A DNA stretch of 64,000 bases from Cladobotryum mycophilum (Eukaryota > Ascomycota > Sordariomycetes > Hypocreales > Hypocreaceae). The DNA is taken from NCBI GenBank assembly GCA_036429605.1, contig CM071589.1:4278001-4342000 (forward strand), written 5' to 3'. Positions 23,878 to 36,100 of this stretch are shown here, piece after piece. Made by a program: the position numbers and the translations under genes. The notes beneath the pieces were generated by a model. The model was given only the letters and a program-made list of their open reading frames with translations. It searched no databases and was not told the DNA's origin. Each line of letters begins with the position of its first letter. Within the stretch, counting starts at the first letter, position 1.

Positions 23878-25151
23878 ACAGCCGAGGATTCGACTATTGA
23901 GAAGCTGGGTGGACAACAAACCTTCACGTCTTAGAATGCTGATTGAAAGAGAATAATATCCCCCGCCATTTGGAGGATATATTTCTAGTTTCTATTGATG
24001 GGTATCTCGCTTTGACGTTAACGGAGAATTGTAATATCTTTTTCGCCTTACTTGCGAACGTTCTTGGATTCGATCATCGGCGTTGGCTTCTCTATTGACA
24101 TTACCGCAGACTTCTTTTCTAGATACCTGCTTTTATAACTTTGTTTAGGTATTTACTGCATATTTCGAGGTCCCATACCTCTACCTCTTAACAGCTCAAC
24201 ACAGTCTGGTGGATATATAAGGTGGGCGGGGCGGGGCGTATCCCACACTGCCTCAGATCTTTCATAGCGATACTCGCCTAGTATATGCCTTACTTCTCTC
24301 TATTGTTTTATTCCACATGAGATGGTTTAATGTGTGAGAGTATCCTGTCTGCTATGACGCTTGCAAAAAAGGAGCAGACTTGTTATGGAGGAAACGCTAC
24401 TGGCCCCATCCCAAGATGGGCGGCCAACAGGCCAACATAAAAGACATCAGATTTGATGATAAGATATAATGTTGTATTTATTGTACTGGCGGCAGGCATT
24501 TCAGATGGGCAAAAAGAAAATTAATTCAACGGAACTTTGACATTCATTTCAGTCAGTTATGTGGCTATTGTAGTACTACCTCGCTGCCCCCCGTCCCACC
24601 GCTCTGTCTTTGCTATTTCATTGTGAGTAGTCGAAATGAACTTGATCATGAATAATTTGAAGCCATGCAGAATAATTGTTACACCATCATGAGACCATTA
24701 TGAGTGATTCTATTAATCCATCTGCCCTGAAACTCGGCCGTCTTCTGTGTGGAATTCTACTAGATCCTCCTTAATGGAAAACGGCTAGATCCACTAAACA
24801 AAACCCGTATCGTTTCCAATAACCCCCTACGCCCGAAAAGCCAAAGTGCCAGCTTGCAAATCCATCCATTTCCATCCAGGCCCGTGACCGTACAGCTTCC
24901 CATCCCCCAGAAGATTGCTGCTCTGTCCTGCGATTGAGAGAACTCGATCGCGACGCCCCTATTCCCAAGCAGAAGAAAAAACCCCAAACGGCAACGAGTC
25001 AATAAACAACAGAAACAGGGTTCGAGATGGCGAGTTGCTATCATCGCCATAATTAGCTAGCCCCGAAACGGTGCAGCCGCGTATCAGCAGTTGCTATTAC
25101 TGCCCACACCGTTTGCTAGGTCGTCGAAGTTCTTGAGTTGGAGCCTAGGAC
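23878..25151. other. Convergent intergenic region
   Basis: About 1.27 kb between converging genes. One 96-codon minus-strand ORF (24760-25050) has no recognisable feature and is not accepted. Nothing else is visible. Confidence 0.55.
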
Positions 25152-26634
25152 TTAGGATTCCGTATCCTCATACTCCTCATCTGGAACCTGGCTAACCCAA
25201 TCTCTAACCCTCTTCTGCTTGTCAACGGTCCCCTCGTGAGCCCGCTCGGCAGCGCGGTTCTCCTTCTCGCCACGCTCACATTTAGCACGGATAAGCTCCA
25301 GAGGCACCATCCGGCCGGTGACGTTGTAAAAATTGGCCTGCATCTCAAGCCACTTGGATCGCTGATACTTGCTCTCCGCAGTGGCGAGGACTCGGCAGTC
25401 CTGGGGTGAGAAGTATTCGTCGGGCTCGATGTTAATGTAGCCAGGGTACAGCTGGCTGTAGATTTCTTTGTGCAGGTACCGGTTCTGGCGGTATTCCTCC
25501 TCCTCCGGATCATACTGATCGTCGTTGGAGGTGGAGAACTCGGAGGAGGCTTCTTCACCGGAGAGGAGGTCGTATTGGTAGACCTCGGCGGTTTTCTTCT
25601 CAGTGGGTTTGTTATCTTGAACAGCAATCTGTTCTTTCTCAGACTTATGCTCCTTCTTGGGAGCTCCAGACTTGGCTTTTTTTGCCTTTTTCTGGTTTTC
25701 AGTAGGTGCTGGGGCGTTTTCTTGGCCTTTGGACTCGGCCTTCTTGGAAGACTTGTTCTTAGTCGTTTCCTTGTGTTTGTTGTCAACCGACTCTTTGTTC
25801 TTCTTACCGGCCTTCTCCTTGACCTTTTCCTCTTTGTGGGTGGCGGCCAGAGCAGATTGATCCTTGATAACCTTCCAACAGGCTCGGACCTCATCCTTGT
25901 TTATGCCGAGAGTAGTTGCAATCTCAGTCCAAGTCAGGCCATCACCAGCCTCCTTCATTCCGCGGAGGGCACAGTCGTCAGACAAAGTCCATGGAGACCT
26001 CTGGTCGTCGGAGCTGACAGCAGCATTTGTCGAAGTATCCGTCTTGGAGGCTTTGGAAGACTTAGAGGACTTGGAAGACTTGGTATCCGATGTGACTTCA
26101 TGAGAAGCGCCACCGGACTGTGAGGTGGTATCAATCTTGCTAGTGGCTTTGCTCGACGACTTGGAGGCCTTTGATTCAGAATCGGAAATAGAGACGCATG
26201 CACCACCAGCACTGGTGCTCGTTGCGGTGGCCTCGCTGCTCTCAGAGAATTCGCTCACTGCGTTCTTTCGCAGCTTCTTGTTTTTGTTCTTCTTTTTCGT
26301 CTGCCTAGTTTTGAGGCAGGACTCAGTCGAGGTGTCGGTTCCAGATTCTCCTAAAGCTCGTTATTAGTTCGTGTCGGGCTCTTCTCGGAAACAGAAGTCG
26401 CTTAAAATAGCACATACCTTGTGACTGGGAAGAGGTTACATCCTTCAGACATGGTTTCTTCTTCAAGCATTCAGTGTCCTTTAGACATGTGGTCTTCTTC
26501 AGGCACTTGGCGTCTTTGAGACACCGAGTTTTCTGGTTCTTTGTGCTGGCATCGGTACCAATAGAATCCACAGAGGATTCAACATTGGAGCTAGATTCAG
26601 CGTCGCCAGAGCGATTCATCCTTTTAGATGGCAT
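25152..26634 (-). CDS. Myb/SANT-like domain protein with Cys-Leu-Lys repeat
   Basis: Two exons, 26634-26418 and 26350-25152, with a 67-nt GT-AG intron; 471 residues. Residues 38-62 contain five CLK triplets spaced exactly six residues apart (C38, C44, C50, C56, C62), and a sixth follows the intron near residue 84. A basic stretch (KTRQTKKKNKNKKLRKN) and Ser/Lys repeats (KSSKSSKSSKASK) come next. A Myb/SANT-like helix-turn-helix lies near 191-235 (SPWTLSDDCALRGM...LTWTEIATTLGI...ACWKVIKDQ). A highly charged Lys/Glu linker leads to a conserved C-terminal block (YLHKEIYSQLYPGYINIEPDEYF, about 370-392; KWLEMQANFYNVTGR). Probably nuclear. DNA binding is inferred from the Myb-like fold, and the target is unknown. 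Confidence 0.8.
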
Positions 26635-27811
26635 GATTGACCGTCAGATATCTCCGGTGACTGAGAGGCTTTAGACTTGATGGTGGTCTGATCTCTCTTT
26701 TTGCGGTAGAATTCCTTGTCAGAGTCAGTCAGATATTGCAACCGTACAGTAGGTGGAAATCCACACAGACAATGTGGCTTATCAATGTCTAGTCCAATAT
26801 CTATTCGATGTATGGTTATCCTGTAATGGCGAAAGTCAGCAAGGTCTTCCGACATTATCTACCATAGTGTCAAATTCCACGGACTCTCACTTCAAATTGC
26901 CAGGGAAGCCAAGAGGGGCGAGGTTAAGTAGCAAGCTCCCAAACTTAGGGGTTCAGGTCAGAGATTAAACAGTAGCCTCTCCTGATACCTTTTGTGAGAG
27001 TTGCCTGTCCGCGGTATGACGCCTTTATGATCGACTGTCGCGTCAAAGGAGCAAAAAAGAAACACCAAACGAATAGTCAAACGAATTCCCAAGAACGAAT
27101 AGTGCATTACAATATTCACAAATGATAATCACAGCTTATGCGAGATGATCAACTGCCGATGGTTGACAACCAACTTGTGGGGGTTGGGGCACTAGGAAGG
27201 CCAGGAGTTGTGAGGAGAAAATGTTGGAGGAAAAAGGAAAATACACCACACCACATGTAGGGGGTTATGGCTGTGGTTGTGCAGAAGCACCGTTCAGGTC
27301 AGATTCAGTTGACAGCTGCCAGAAATCTTTTGCACTGCCAGCAGTCAGGCTTGACGTCTGCCATGAGTGACAGCTGACAGCCTCAAAACCAGCTGTCAGT
27401 GAATCAAACCCCGATTGGTGTCAACCAGACCGGTAACACTTATTACCTATGGCTAGCCTTGTCTGTGGGATCTGCTTGTGACTTCTGGATAGGAACAAAT
27501 CAGGGGTGTCGTGAAAAGTGCCGTCTTTCATATCTGCAAACCAAAGCACATTGACATGGCACCATCTGTTCAAAAGAAAGTTCCCACTCAGGATGAACGT
27601 AGGCTTTCTCATGGAAGCCCACAAAGAAGAGAAGTTAAATGTTCCTTTTGGAAATATTTCGCTTCTTTTCTTTTGTTCTTCAAAACCATTATGCAGAGTG
27701 AGAGTAACATATGTTGCCTGGGGATCCAAAAAAGTGCCGCATCAGTGAGAAGGCTTCATACTTGATCTTTCATTTACCTTTACATAACACCTAGTATCCA
27801 AGGCGCCGCAT
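26635..27811. other. Intergenic region
   Basis: About 1.2 kb upstream of the Myb-like gene, without a supported ORF. Around 27300-27400 there are several copies of a CAGCTG(A/T)CAG-like word (GACAGCTGCCAG, GACAGCTGACAGC, CCAGCTGTCAG), possibly a short palindromic regulatory cluster. Confidence 0.5.
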
Positions 27812-28502
27812 CTACGCCTCCAGGGCCTTGCCGATCAGCGTCGTCGCCTTTTCACTCAGCTCCATCTCTAATGCCAATTGTCTTCCAAGCTCGCTCATCT
27901 TCACCCAAGTCTTGCGCAGTATTCCCACCATCTTCTCCTCATCAATGTCTGATTTCTTCTCAAAGTCATCGAACTGATCGTCAAGAAAGACCAAGCACGC
28001 AACATCTTCCAAGATCTGCGTCTCCTCATTGCTGCTCAAGTTCTCCTTGCGGATCAATGAAGATACCTTGTTTATATCTTCTTCTGGTATTGAAGGGACT
28101 ATGGAGGAGGAAGCTAACAGCTCGGACACCTGAGACGCTGCTTGAGCCTTTTGCTTGGCCCTCCATGTCAGGTACCCTGCTCGGGTCATCGGATAGCTAC
28201 TCCTGGGAATCTCCCATCTATAGATGTAGTATGAGATTAAGATACAAATCATACCAACCTGTATTGGCAGGGAGTGGTTCAACATACCTCCGGAAATGTT
28301 GCGCCCGACAGGCCAATTGAAGGACGGGAGAAGCCGTTGGACATCGAACTTCAAGCCATCGGGTCATTTTTTGCGCATAATGAAGCTCGTATGGAATCGC
28401 TTCCGCGCCGTCATTGTCCTTGGTGGTTTTGGGATCAAGAGAATGAGCTTCATCGATAAGTGTAAGGGCCTGCAGGTATTCAGGAGAGAGAGGCGGCAGC
28501 AT
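27812..28502 (-). CDS. DUF4202 family protein
   Basis: Two exons, 28502-28288 and 28217-27812, with a 70-nt intron; 206 residues, typical for the family. The protein opens MLPPLSPEYLQALTLIDEAH and shows the family's core: QLACRAQHFRRWEIPRSSYP joined across the intron, MTRAGYLTWRAKQK, and ILEDVACLVFLDDQFDDFE near residues 130-150. DUF4202 proteins occur in bacteria and fungi, and their biochemical role is not established. The conserved His and Asp/Glu clusters resemble an HD-like all-alpha hydrolase fold, which is inference. An upstream minus-strand ORF (28538-28798) with a hydrophobic start is not joined by any good splice site and is left out. Confidence 0.88.
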
Positions 28503-28841
28503 GGTCGAGATTATAGTGGCCTGTGTCTTGAAAGCAGTTAGAGAACCCAGAGCCTTGGCGTATCACACATATTCTGGGGCTCATAGTACTGTAATGAAGA
28601 GTGAATATGAATCATACCAATTATTATACAGTTTGTAAGAAGCAGGTGTGCGATCTCTACAGTAGATTCCGTTGCCCCTCTTGGTCCGAGATATTCAGGG
28701 TAGGATAACAAAGGAAGGTTCGAGTTTGAGTCAGCCGCAGTTCCTCCCTGAATCCCCACCACAGGTACAAGCACCAAGGTACCGATCACGGCCATCACTA
28801 AAAACGGCTTTAAGATACTCGTACGGAGTAGTTCGAAGCCA

Positions 28842-28920
28842 TTATCATCATCATCATTATCGTTCTCGTTGTCTTTCTCTCTCTCTTTTTCTTCCTCTTC
28901 TTTTTCTCTATCTATATATT
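28842..28920. repeat. ATC/CT-rich microsatellite tract
   Basis: About 80 nt that begin with repeated ATC/ATT units and continue as an almost pure pyrimidine strand of CT and TTC units ending in TATCTATATATT. Simple-sequence DNA. Confidence 0.75.
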
Positions 28921-28986
28921 CTAAAACTACGATATCTTTATGCCAAGTCTAATCGCCCAGCTTACAAATCGTATACAGACAGGAGC

Positions 28987-29009
28987 CAGGCGGGCAGGCG
29001 GGCAGGCAG
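28987..29009. repeat. GGCAGGCG short tandem repeat
   Basis: Roughly three copies of an 8-nt unit (CAGGCGGG). Low-copy simple repeat. Confidence 0.7.
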
Positions 29010-29599
29010 CGCTTCCCAGTCACGCGGGGCAAAAAACCGAAAGAAAGACAAGACAACAGATGAAAGCTCACGATAAAATATGTCAAAAAATAGACAGAAA
29101 CCAGAGGAAAAAACAGACACAATACTAGATACGAATCAGTCCATCACGCTCTGAGTTCCAGTGATTATTTCCCCTATCGCCAGTTCATCTTCACTACCCG
29201 GAATGCCGAAATCCGAATTCGGCCTGCAGCAATTGGTCCAAGCATGCTAAGGAGGCTTGATATGATATATCATTTTCCCTTCCCGTCTGCCTGCACAAAA
29301 TATAAATCCATAATAATTACCCTACATACCACAAAGCCAGTCATCGAGATCATTCCTTTCGAGTCAGGAGCTTCAACAATTAGTTCTCTGCTCAAATGGA
29401 TGTGCCGTGAAATGTTAGCGTCAGCTAAATTTTCAACATGCTCTCCACAGGTGTTGCAGGTCGTGTGTCGTCAGCGCCCTTGATGCTACTGAATTGCCGG
29501 CGGCACAAAAGGTTCAGTCCGGCAACCAATGCATGGAAAATCACACTTTTCCCTCAATGAAGAAACTTTGTATTAAGGGGAGGAGAATCCCTCGACATT

Positions 29600-30451
29600 G
29601 AGCCCGGCAGCTGGTTATTATGCCCTCAAAAGTCACCGAACCATTTACAGCCACATCTCGAACTAGCATGCTGCGGAGTGGCATAGTCGACTGTATGTTG
29701 CTTGGGAATGCTCTTGAGGTTATCCACGGTAATTCTGTTGATATGTATATTAGATCACAAGGGATAACATTCGGCAAAGTGATTATACATACGGTCCAAG
29801 GATACAGTTGCTATTGAAACTTGATTTTTGACCTCGACGCATACGCAGCTGAGAAGGCTCCGATACTAAAGAGGAAAGTCAAGAGCCAAAATAATCTAAA
29901 AAGTATATTGATATATAATGTCACATCTTGAGAAGTGGTGGGCGTGGTCAGATGCCAAGCAAGGGACAAACACAGCACAGTATCTGTTATCATGCTCATA
30001 CGTAAGCCATTATTCCTCAGTAGGGACAGCAATTAACATCAGTTGGAAATGATAGCATGTATATAGAGAACTCTCTTGCCGCTCTCGCCCCTAACTCTTG
30101 AGAATGATCAATGAATTAACGTAAAATGGCAAATTCTGTGGAGACGAGTGCTAATGGGTAAAATTTCGGACAAGGGAAGAAGTTTGAGATGCCTTGCATC
30201 GACTTAGTATGAGCGTTCTGGTTGCTTTATGTCATTATTGACCTCTTGCCTTTCGAAATACCACCGTGAAATGCAATTGATTGACGCAAGGAGCTTCGTC
30301 TGGATGCGGGACATGTTATCTGAAACCCGATTAGTGGGACACAACCTGCTTGATTAATGCTTCTTTGAAATATATGACCATCAGCGCCGATGCCATGAGA
30401 ATCAACTCCATCATAATCCTCCTCGATGCCGCAGTCGGAATAAGATTTCAT
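29600..30451 (-). other. Possible multi-exon membrane-protein gene or relic (DUF6534-like?)
   Basis: Three separated minus-strand segments look coding but I cannot join them with confidence. About 30410-30345 encodes a hydrophobic helix (MELILMASALMVIYFKEALI). 30032-29811 encodes MSMITDTVLCLSLAWHL, a Thr/Ser loop, then ILFRLFWLLTFLFSIGAFSA. About 29735-29640 can read SIPKQHTVDYATPQHASS. The pattern T-D-x3-L-x2-L followed by an Arg-containing long helix recalls the C-terminal half of the fungal seven-helix DUF6534 family. It may be a real gene with several small introns or a decaying copy. Boundaries are approximate and the family label is a guess. Confidence 0.25.
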
Positions 30452-30503
30452 AATATCATCTCGAGCGCGTAGTTGGTAGATAGGGAGCCATGGTTGGCTT
30501 TAA

Positions 30504-31503
30504 CTATTCCGGCTTCGCGTAATTGTTCGATTGAGTGCAAGGGAGTTCAATGGGTAGTATGTTTGATCTCTGTGAAATGGTAATTCTGTGATCCAACTCG
30601 AGCGAGTTTTCTTTTGCGGGAACTTTACGTCGGTCCCTCTTCAGTAGACACAGGGCCCATATACCAGCACTTGCAATAACTAATGCTCCTAAACATATAT
30701 CATCGTATCAGCAGATGCTGGGAAACTGGCAGATGTGCTCCATGGGCAGAACTAACCAATACTACCCACAACAGCTCCGACAATTGTAGATGCTGGCGTT
30801 TCGGAGACACCATAAGCATTTTCTGCCTCTGAGGTATTATAAACATTCGGTGTGCTGATAGTTGTCGAAAGTATCGGCGTTGGTTCGATGCTTGATGTTG
30901 TGGTATAACGAAGTATCGTATCCGTGACTTTGTCCGTATCGCAAATAAAGAGGGAATAGCCGCTCAATTCCGGATCGCCGCTCAAGACATCAGTCTTGCA
31001 ATAAGGAGCCCTTCCATCAAGACTACATCATGCGGTTAGCCTATATGTCGTGGAAAAGGGGGAACTACCACAGGGAAAACACAATATTGGAGCCCAAAAA
31101 ACATAGAGAACTGACCACACCATGTCCAGTCCATCAAAGACATTTTCGAGTTGAGACTGAGACTGATCGAGACATCTGGTTGACACAACGCAAGTGCCAC
31201 TGACTGGAGTCCAGCAGCAGGCCACGAGACTGTGGACCGGATCCTTGGCACACTTTTGGCCCGGGTGGCAAGTCAAGGGGTAATCTGAAATGCAGTCAGC
31301 TGCCGCAAGTGCCCGTGCTTTCCTAACAAGAGCGCCATGATGCTACCAGGGTTGCCTGAAATGAAGCCACATGTGTCCAAGGTATCCGGCGCCGTAGTCG
31401 TTAGGGAGGGATGTCTCAGCTGCAAGGCATTCGCTCTGAAGAGTGTCTCATGAGCCCGTAGGCCGCGGCCAACTCGTAGTATTCGAGGATTCGCCCCGTC
31501 CAT
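30504..31503 (-). CDS. Cys-rich extracellular-domain, single-pass membrane protein (N-terminus unresolved)
   Basis: Exons 31503-31347, 31284-31116, 31022-30757 and 30688-30504. Introns are 62, 93 and 68 nt and all frames close; 258 residues from the first ATG. The ectodomain has the pattern of a common ascomycete family: TCGFISGNPDYPLTCHPGQKC, then ACCW, GTCVVSTRCLD, and APYCKTDVLSGD. A Thr/Ser-rich stalk and a membrane helix around GAVVGSIGALVIASAGIWAL, with a basic stop-transfer (KRDRR), follow. The family resembles WSC-like or mating-type sensor architecture, but the function is unknown. Oddity: the ATG at 31503 leaves no signal peptide. Reading further upstream gives QFLLLLCL from a GTG at 31537, directly after an in-frame TAG. 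An upstream micro-exon (acceptor CTACTAG at 31538) or loss of the start codon would explain this. Confidence 0.7.
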
Positions 31504-33106
31504 GATGGTATCCAAGCAAAGTAAAAGTAGGAATTGCACCTAGTAGCCGCGTGACGGGTCTGCCAGGTGATTGGATTTGCGAATTGTGGTTGGCGGTCCT
31601 GAAGTGCGAGCGAGAGATGAATCATTCAGGGCGGCCAAATATTTGGACCGCCTCTTTCTGACCCAATGAGACGAAACACCTTCCGCAAGTGACCCTCGCA
31701 GGACCGATTAAAAAAAGGAGCGGATAGCTATTATCCGGTATTGATTGTGTATTATTAATATCTGTTGCTCCCGTTGAATGAGACAATATGTGCAGAGGTT
31801 TCACTTGTCGTCGTGGAACAGGCCAATGATCTCTTGATGTACCCAACACTCAAAGTCCCTCCTGCCAATCATCCACGACAGAGGTTCAGGGTCCGTAAAC
31901 GGAGCCACAGCTACCTATGGGCGTAGTGGACGAGGGAGCCTACAGTCGGCAAAACCAGCAAGGTATTTGATTAATATGATTGTCCATTAGCAAATCTATG
32001 TTTGTTATCCCTTTCTCTCATGCACCTTGTGTCATATCCGCCATTCATGAGCATGAATGATTGGCCGAGTACAATTAGCCTGACACTGATCAAGAGACAT
32101 AGGAAGGTTAGGGATGAGCCACCTCTCCAAATAGCAACATCTCGATTCAAGCGTCTCCATATATCCACAAGTAGAATGAAGGGAGGTCTTTGAAATCTGG
32201 AAGCTTTAGATCGAAACCTCATCCTCCGAAAGTAATCGTCCATCTCCCGTTTGAACTCGGGAGCCTTGACTTAAAGAGTTTCCAACTTGCGGTGGCCATA
32301 ATTATCATTAATAAGAGCCTCCAGCTAGCGGGGGTCGTCTAAACTTTGCTGGAGCGGGCGTTGTGCGCATGGTTAGGTATGTAGATAAGGCCAAGAGAAA
32401 CTACCCACTGCGTCGTATGGCAGGCAGTTTCATCGGCGATGTCAAGCCAGGTCCAACTCCAAAACACGCTCTGGTCTGAAAGGAAAGGGGAATACCTATG
32501 CACGACTGGCATCGAAGAGAAGGGAGAAAAAAAGCCACAGGACGGCACAAGGGGCGGTATCTTGTTAGGCTGCCACGTGATGAATATGTAGGGATAAGGG
32601 TCTTGTTGCGAATCTCGATGCATTACCTTCCAGGGCCATGATCATGCACGTTTGTGTTGTTGCACGTTGTAGGAGGTGAGCTAGAATAGGTAGCCGTTGG
32701 CGATCGTTCCCACCCGTATTCATCATCAAGGGGGGGGGACGAAACAGCCAGGTCATGCTCGGATAGCGAGTATCACACAGCTGCTCAACGGTAGCCTGCA
32801 GTGCGTTGATTGCAATTACCTATTCATTGTGGTTGTGAAGCATCATCTTTGTATGACCTTGGACCTTGTAAAGCTGAAAGAACGCAGTTGTTGTGGGTGT
32901 GGCACAAAAAGCTGGAGCTAAGAATTAGTAGGTGAGATCTGTTAGTTGTAGCATGTCTCGGAGGCTTCTTGTGACAGGTAGGGAGGGAGACCTGCACGGT
33001 ACTTAGTGGAAGGTCAACAATATCTATGGATGCCAGAACTTGAAAAATTCAGCAAGTACCTGGCATGTACCGAGCGTGCCTTGATGAACCACGCCCGTTG
33101 GGGCCT

Positions 33107-33132
33107 GCCCGTTGGGCCATACCCAAACGGGC
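33107..33132. repeat. GC-rich inverted repeat (hairpin)
   Basis: GCCCGTTGGG and CCCAAACGGGC flank a short loop, so the 26 nt can form a strong stem with one bulge. A second GCCCGTTGGG copy lies just upstream at 33093-33102. No gene or terminator context is visible. Confidence 0.6.
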
Positions 33133-36100
33133 ATCCTAACAGGAAATCCTCCTTTTTAACAATGACACGCGGGACTGCATCATCCTCTATTCATCCCTTC
33201 AAGCACCAGGCAGACAAGGTTCTCCGTAGAGTACCTGGAGACAGTTTGGTAGGTTGCATCCCGACATGGCCGTGCGCTGGGCGGCGGCCTAGTATCCGCC
33301 ATCTTGGCCTGACCTCCACCTTTGATATTAGCATCCATGAATATGTATGCGCATGAAAACATAGGGGAGATCAAGATGTACATAATACTCAATTACCATG
33401 AGCTTACTAGGACGGTGAAATTCATTAAATCCATGCTATTTCTCAGATGAAGCTTTTATCAAACCTAGTGCGACAGCAACTTGTGAGGTTGTAAGTAATA
33501 TGGATGGAACCTCGTCACTATGTGAACATTGGTACATAATCGTAAGCAAAACAAGTATAAGGAATTGAAAGGTATGGTATGGAGATACAGTCTTCTAGTC
33601 TCGTGCTGCACCTCGATCACGGCAATGATCTCTTTGTCCTCAGCCCAACCGGTCCGCCGAGCCTCAACTGTAAAACCTATCTACTTGTATACTGGCAATG
33701 TCTGGACGACTTTTATTTTATTTTTATTTTTTCTTAGTTCTTATGGGCAATTAGACACGCCAGCAGACGCATAGAGGTCGACGGGCAACGATATCGTACC
33801 CCCATCTGTAGGTACTGTCGTGGTAGCACGGCCAATAGCCCTACCCCAATGGTGACTGGCATTGTCCTTGAAGTCTGGTAATTTCGTGTCAGAAATTCCA
33901 TCATTATGGCCGAAGTTGTATATAGTTCCGAGATTGGTCAGGTAAGAAGTAACATTTCATTTCTTCTTCCCAGGTGAGGCGGGGACGATTCAACCACACA
34001 GACGGAGTGGCAATCTCCAGCCGTTGAATGCATGCCGTCCCGTTCACCACCGTCGGAGCGGGTAGAAACGAAGGGCTGCATGGGAGAAGGTGGTTGATTA
34101 ACGAATTGCCTCGACGCGCGTGGTAGTAATACTAATTACGGGAAACTTGATCAGGTAGGCATATTTACCTGTCCACCAATGGATTCTAGGTGGATGCGGA
34201 TACGTGCACCGGTTAGTCCACGCTACAGGTGGATGCATACGAGGCATATGTGGGTTATTGCTATGGCGAATTAAAAAGACGAGCCTTCTATTTCGGATCC
34301 CTCTTCACCCGAGAAATATCAATTCGTTGGCTACTGGGGGATTTATGCTCCTCGATACCCAGGTAGGAATTAGCTAGTGGCACTCCACTGCCAGGTGTTG
34401 ACGTTTGGCTTTATACTGACAATTCCCAAATTGAGGTCAAAAGGGGGTTCCATTTTGACATCAAGATTCGGCAGGCATTAGAAACCCAGTTCTCAAGGTG
34501 CTCCAGAGTGCCGTGGACAGGGGATGGTTGGACGCCGTAGCTAAGCAGTTAGAACCGGGGGTGCGTAGACTGCTCGGAACATGAGATGCGACGTTGGAGG
34601 CCCTTGCGAGTAGCCCATTGGCGGACAAGTCGGACACTTTGGTAATCAAGCATCTGCGGGTTGGTTTAATCTCAGTACCCTTGCATACGCACATGTGGTG
34701 AGGGAGCTTGCCCACCCAGTAAATACCCAGCAATAATCCGCACAAGGTCTTGATATCATTATAAGCTAATTGACCTTGCAGATAAATCTTACCTAGCAAA
34801 TAGCATTGTGCATATGGTTGGGTGGGCAAAAGTCGTCCTTGCATAGGTATATGCTTCCGCTGTAGCACTCGAGGGCCGATGGTAATGTTGAATTGGCTGG
34901 CATCAATTTGCCACCCGGGCATAATAGCATCCCAGTGACATGGTTCTTAGTAAGAAGTATGCATGTAGTCTCATCCTCTCCTCAACTGATACAACTCCCG
35001 TAATCAATTGCATGCAGGATAAATAAAGAGCATGCTAGCCTATCATCAAGGCGTCAGTCATTCATCACGGGTACTCCTCATGGAAGAATCGGGTGTTATT
35101 GGGTGAGGAAGGTTGAGTGTGAGTGAGTGAGCTGCCAGTCTTCTTCCACATGGTGTGAATTCCTTTTCAGTTTTCAAAATCTTCCCCGGAGGTGATGGGG
35201 ATGCCAAGCCTTTACTGTCCACTAAACGGTTTCAACTTTAAATCGAAGGAATTCGAAAGGGAGTCTGCAGTAATATTGGCTCTGTTAGCCAGTGCTACTG
35301 TTTTTGGAGAGTTCCAGCAAACCCACACAGGGCAAATTTATCTACCCAAGCACGGTCACACAAAGGAAATCAACCGTTTGCCGTCTTCCCACAGGAATTT
35401 TCCAGGTTGTTGATTTGGCTGCCTGTTTGGGGACAGTCTAGGCAGCGACTGTGGAAATGAGGTGCCCCAGGTAATGAGCTGCTTCGGCCCTCATCATGGG
35501 GATCTTAGCCACGATTACACCCATTCTGCGGTTGCTTTGCAGCTAGCCCTACGAGAAAGAAAAAGAAAAGAAAAACGACCTAACAATTATCAACGAGGGG
35601 CTAGCAAGCATGAAAAAAACGTTGAGCAGGCAATCGGGATCGTATTTGTCGACTGGCTAACTTGATGTGTGCTAGCAAATGAGTTCACTCACACCATCAG
35701 GAGGTGCTGTCATGGACGTGTGTGCCTTGTGAAATGCGTCAAGTACCGTACCTACTCGTACAAGAATGATAGATCAAAGAGCACGGAGCATCGTAGACGG
35801 AGGCGTTGCATGTCGTTGCGCGCATTGTACAGACGACTAAGGCCAGAAAAGGTAAAGATGGCAAAAGAAACGAGTTGATGGAGCGTGGGATAGACAAGGG
35901 GTCCGAACCATCTGAGCTGAAAACAGCCCCGCCTCGACCAATAACAAGTCAAGAAGCCAGGATTCCCAGTCCAAGTAAACCCGGTCACCAACCGGCAACG
36001 CTGTCATCGTTTCCACGATGCAACGGTTCGCCAATTGCTGCATTTGACGGGCACATCCTTGACCTTACCAGGCAGTTGGCTGTTTTCATCCAAGCTCCAT

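Larger units (their letters stand above)
28503..29540. other. Intergenic region with simple repeats
   Basis: No supported gene. It includes a CAT/pyrimidine-rich tract (28842-28920), a GGCAGGCG-type short tandem repeat (28987-29009) and A-rich sequence up to 29130. Confidence 0.5.

Noticed and set aside
24760..25050. 96-codon minus-strand ORF between converging genes
   Set aside because: No motif, no neighbouring exon, and in 3'-UTR-like sequence.
28538..28798. Signal-peptide-like ORF upstream of the DUF4202 gene
   Set aside because: Cannot be joined to the DUF4202 frame by a good splice site, and family members start near the ATG at 28502.
34461..34922. 153-codon minus-strand ORF with ATG start
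   Set aside because: No recognisable domain and contains intron-like GTAAG/TTAG signals by chance; cannot be supported without transcripts.
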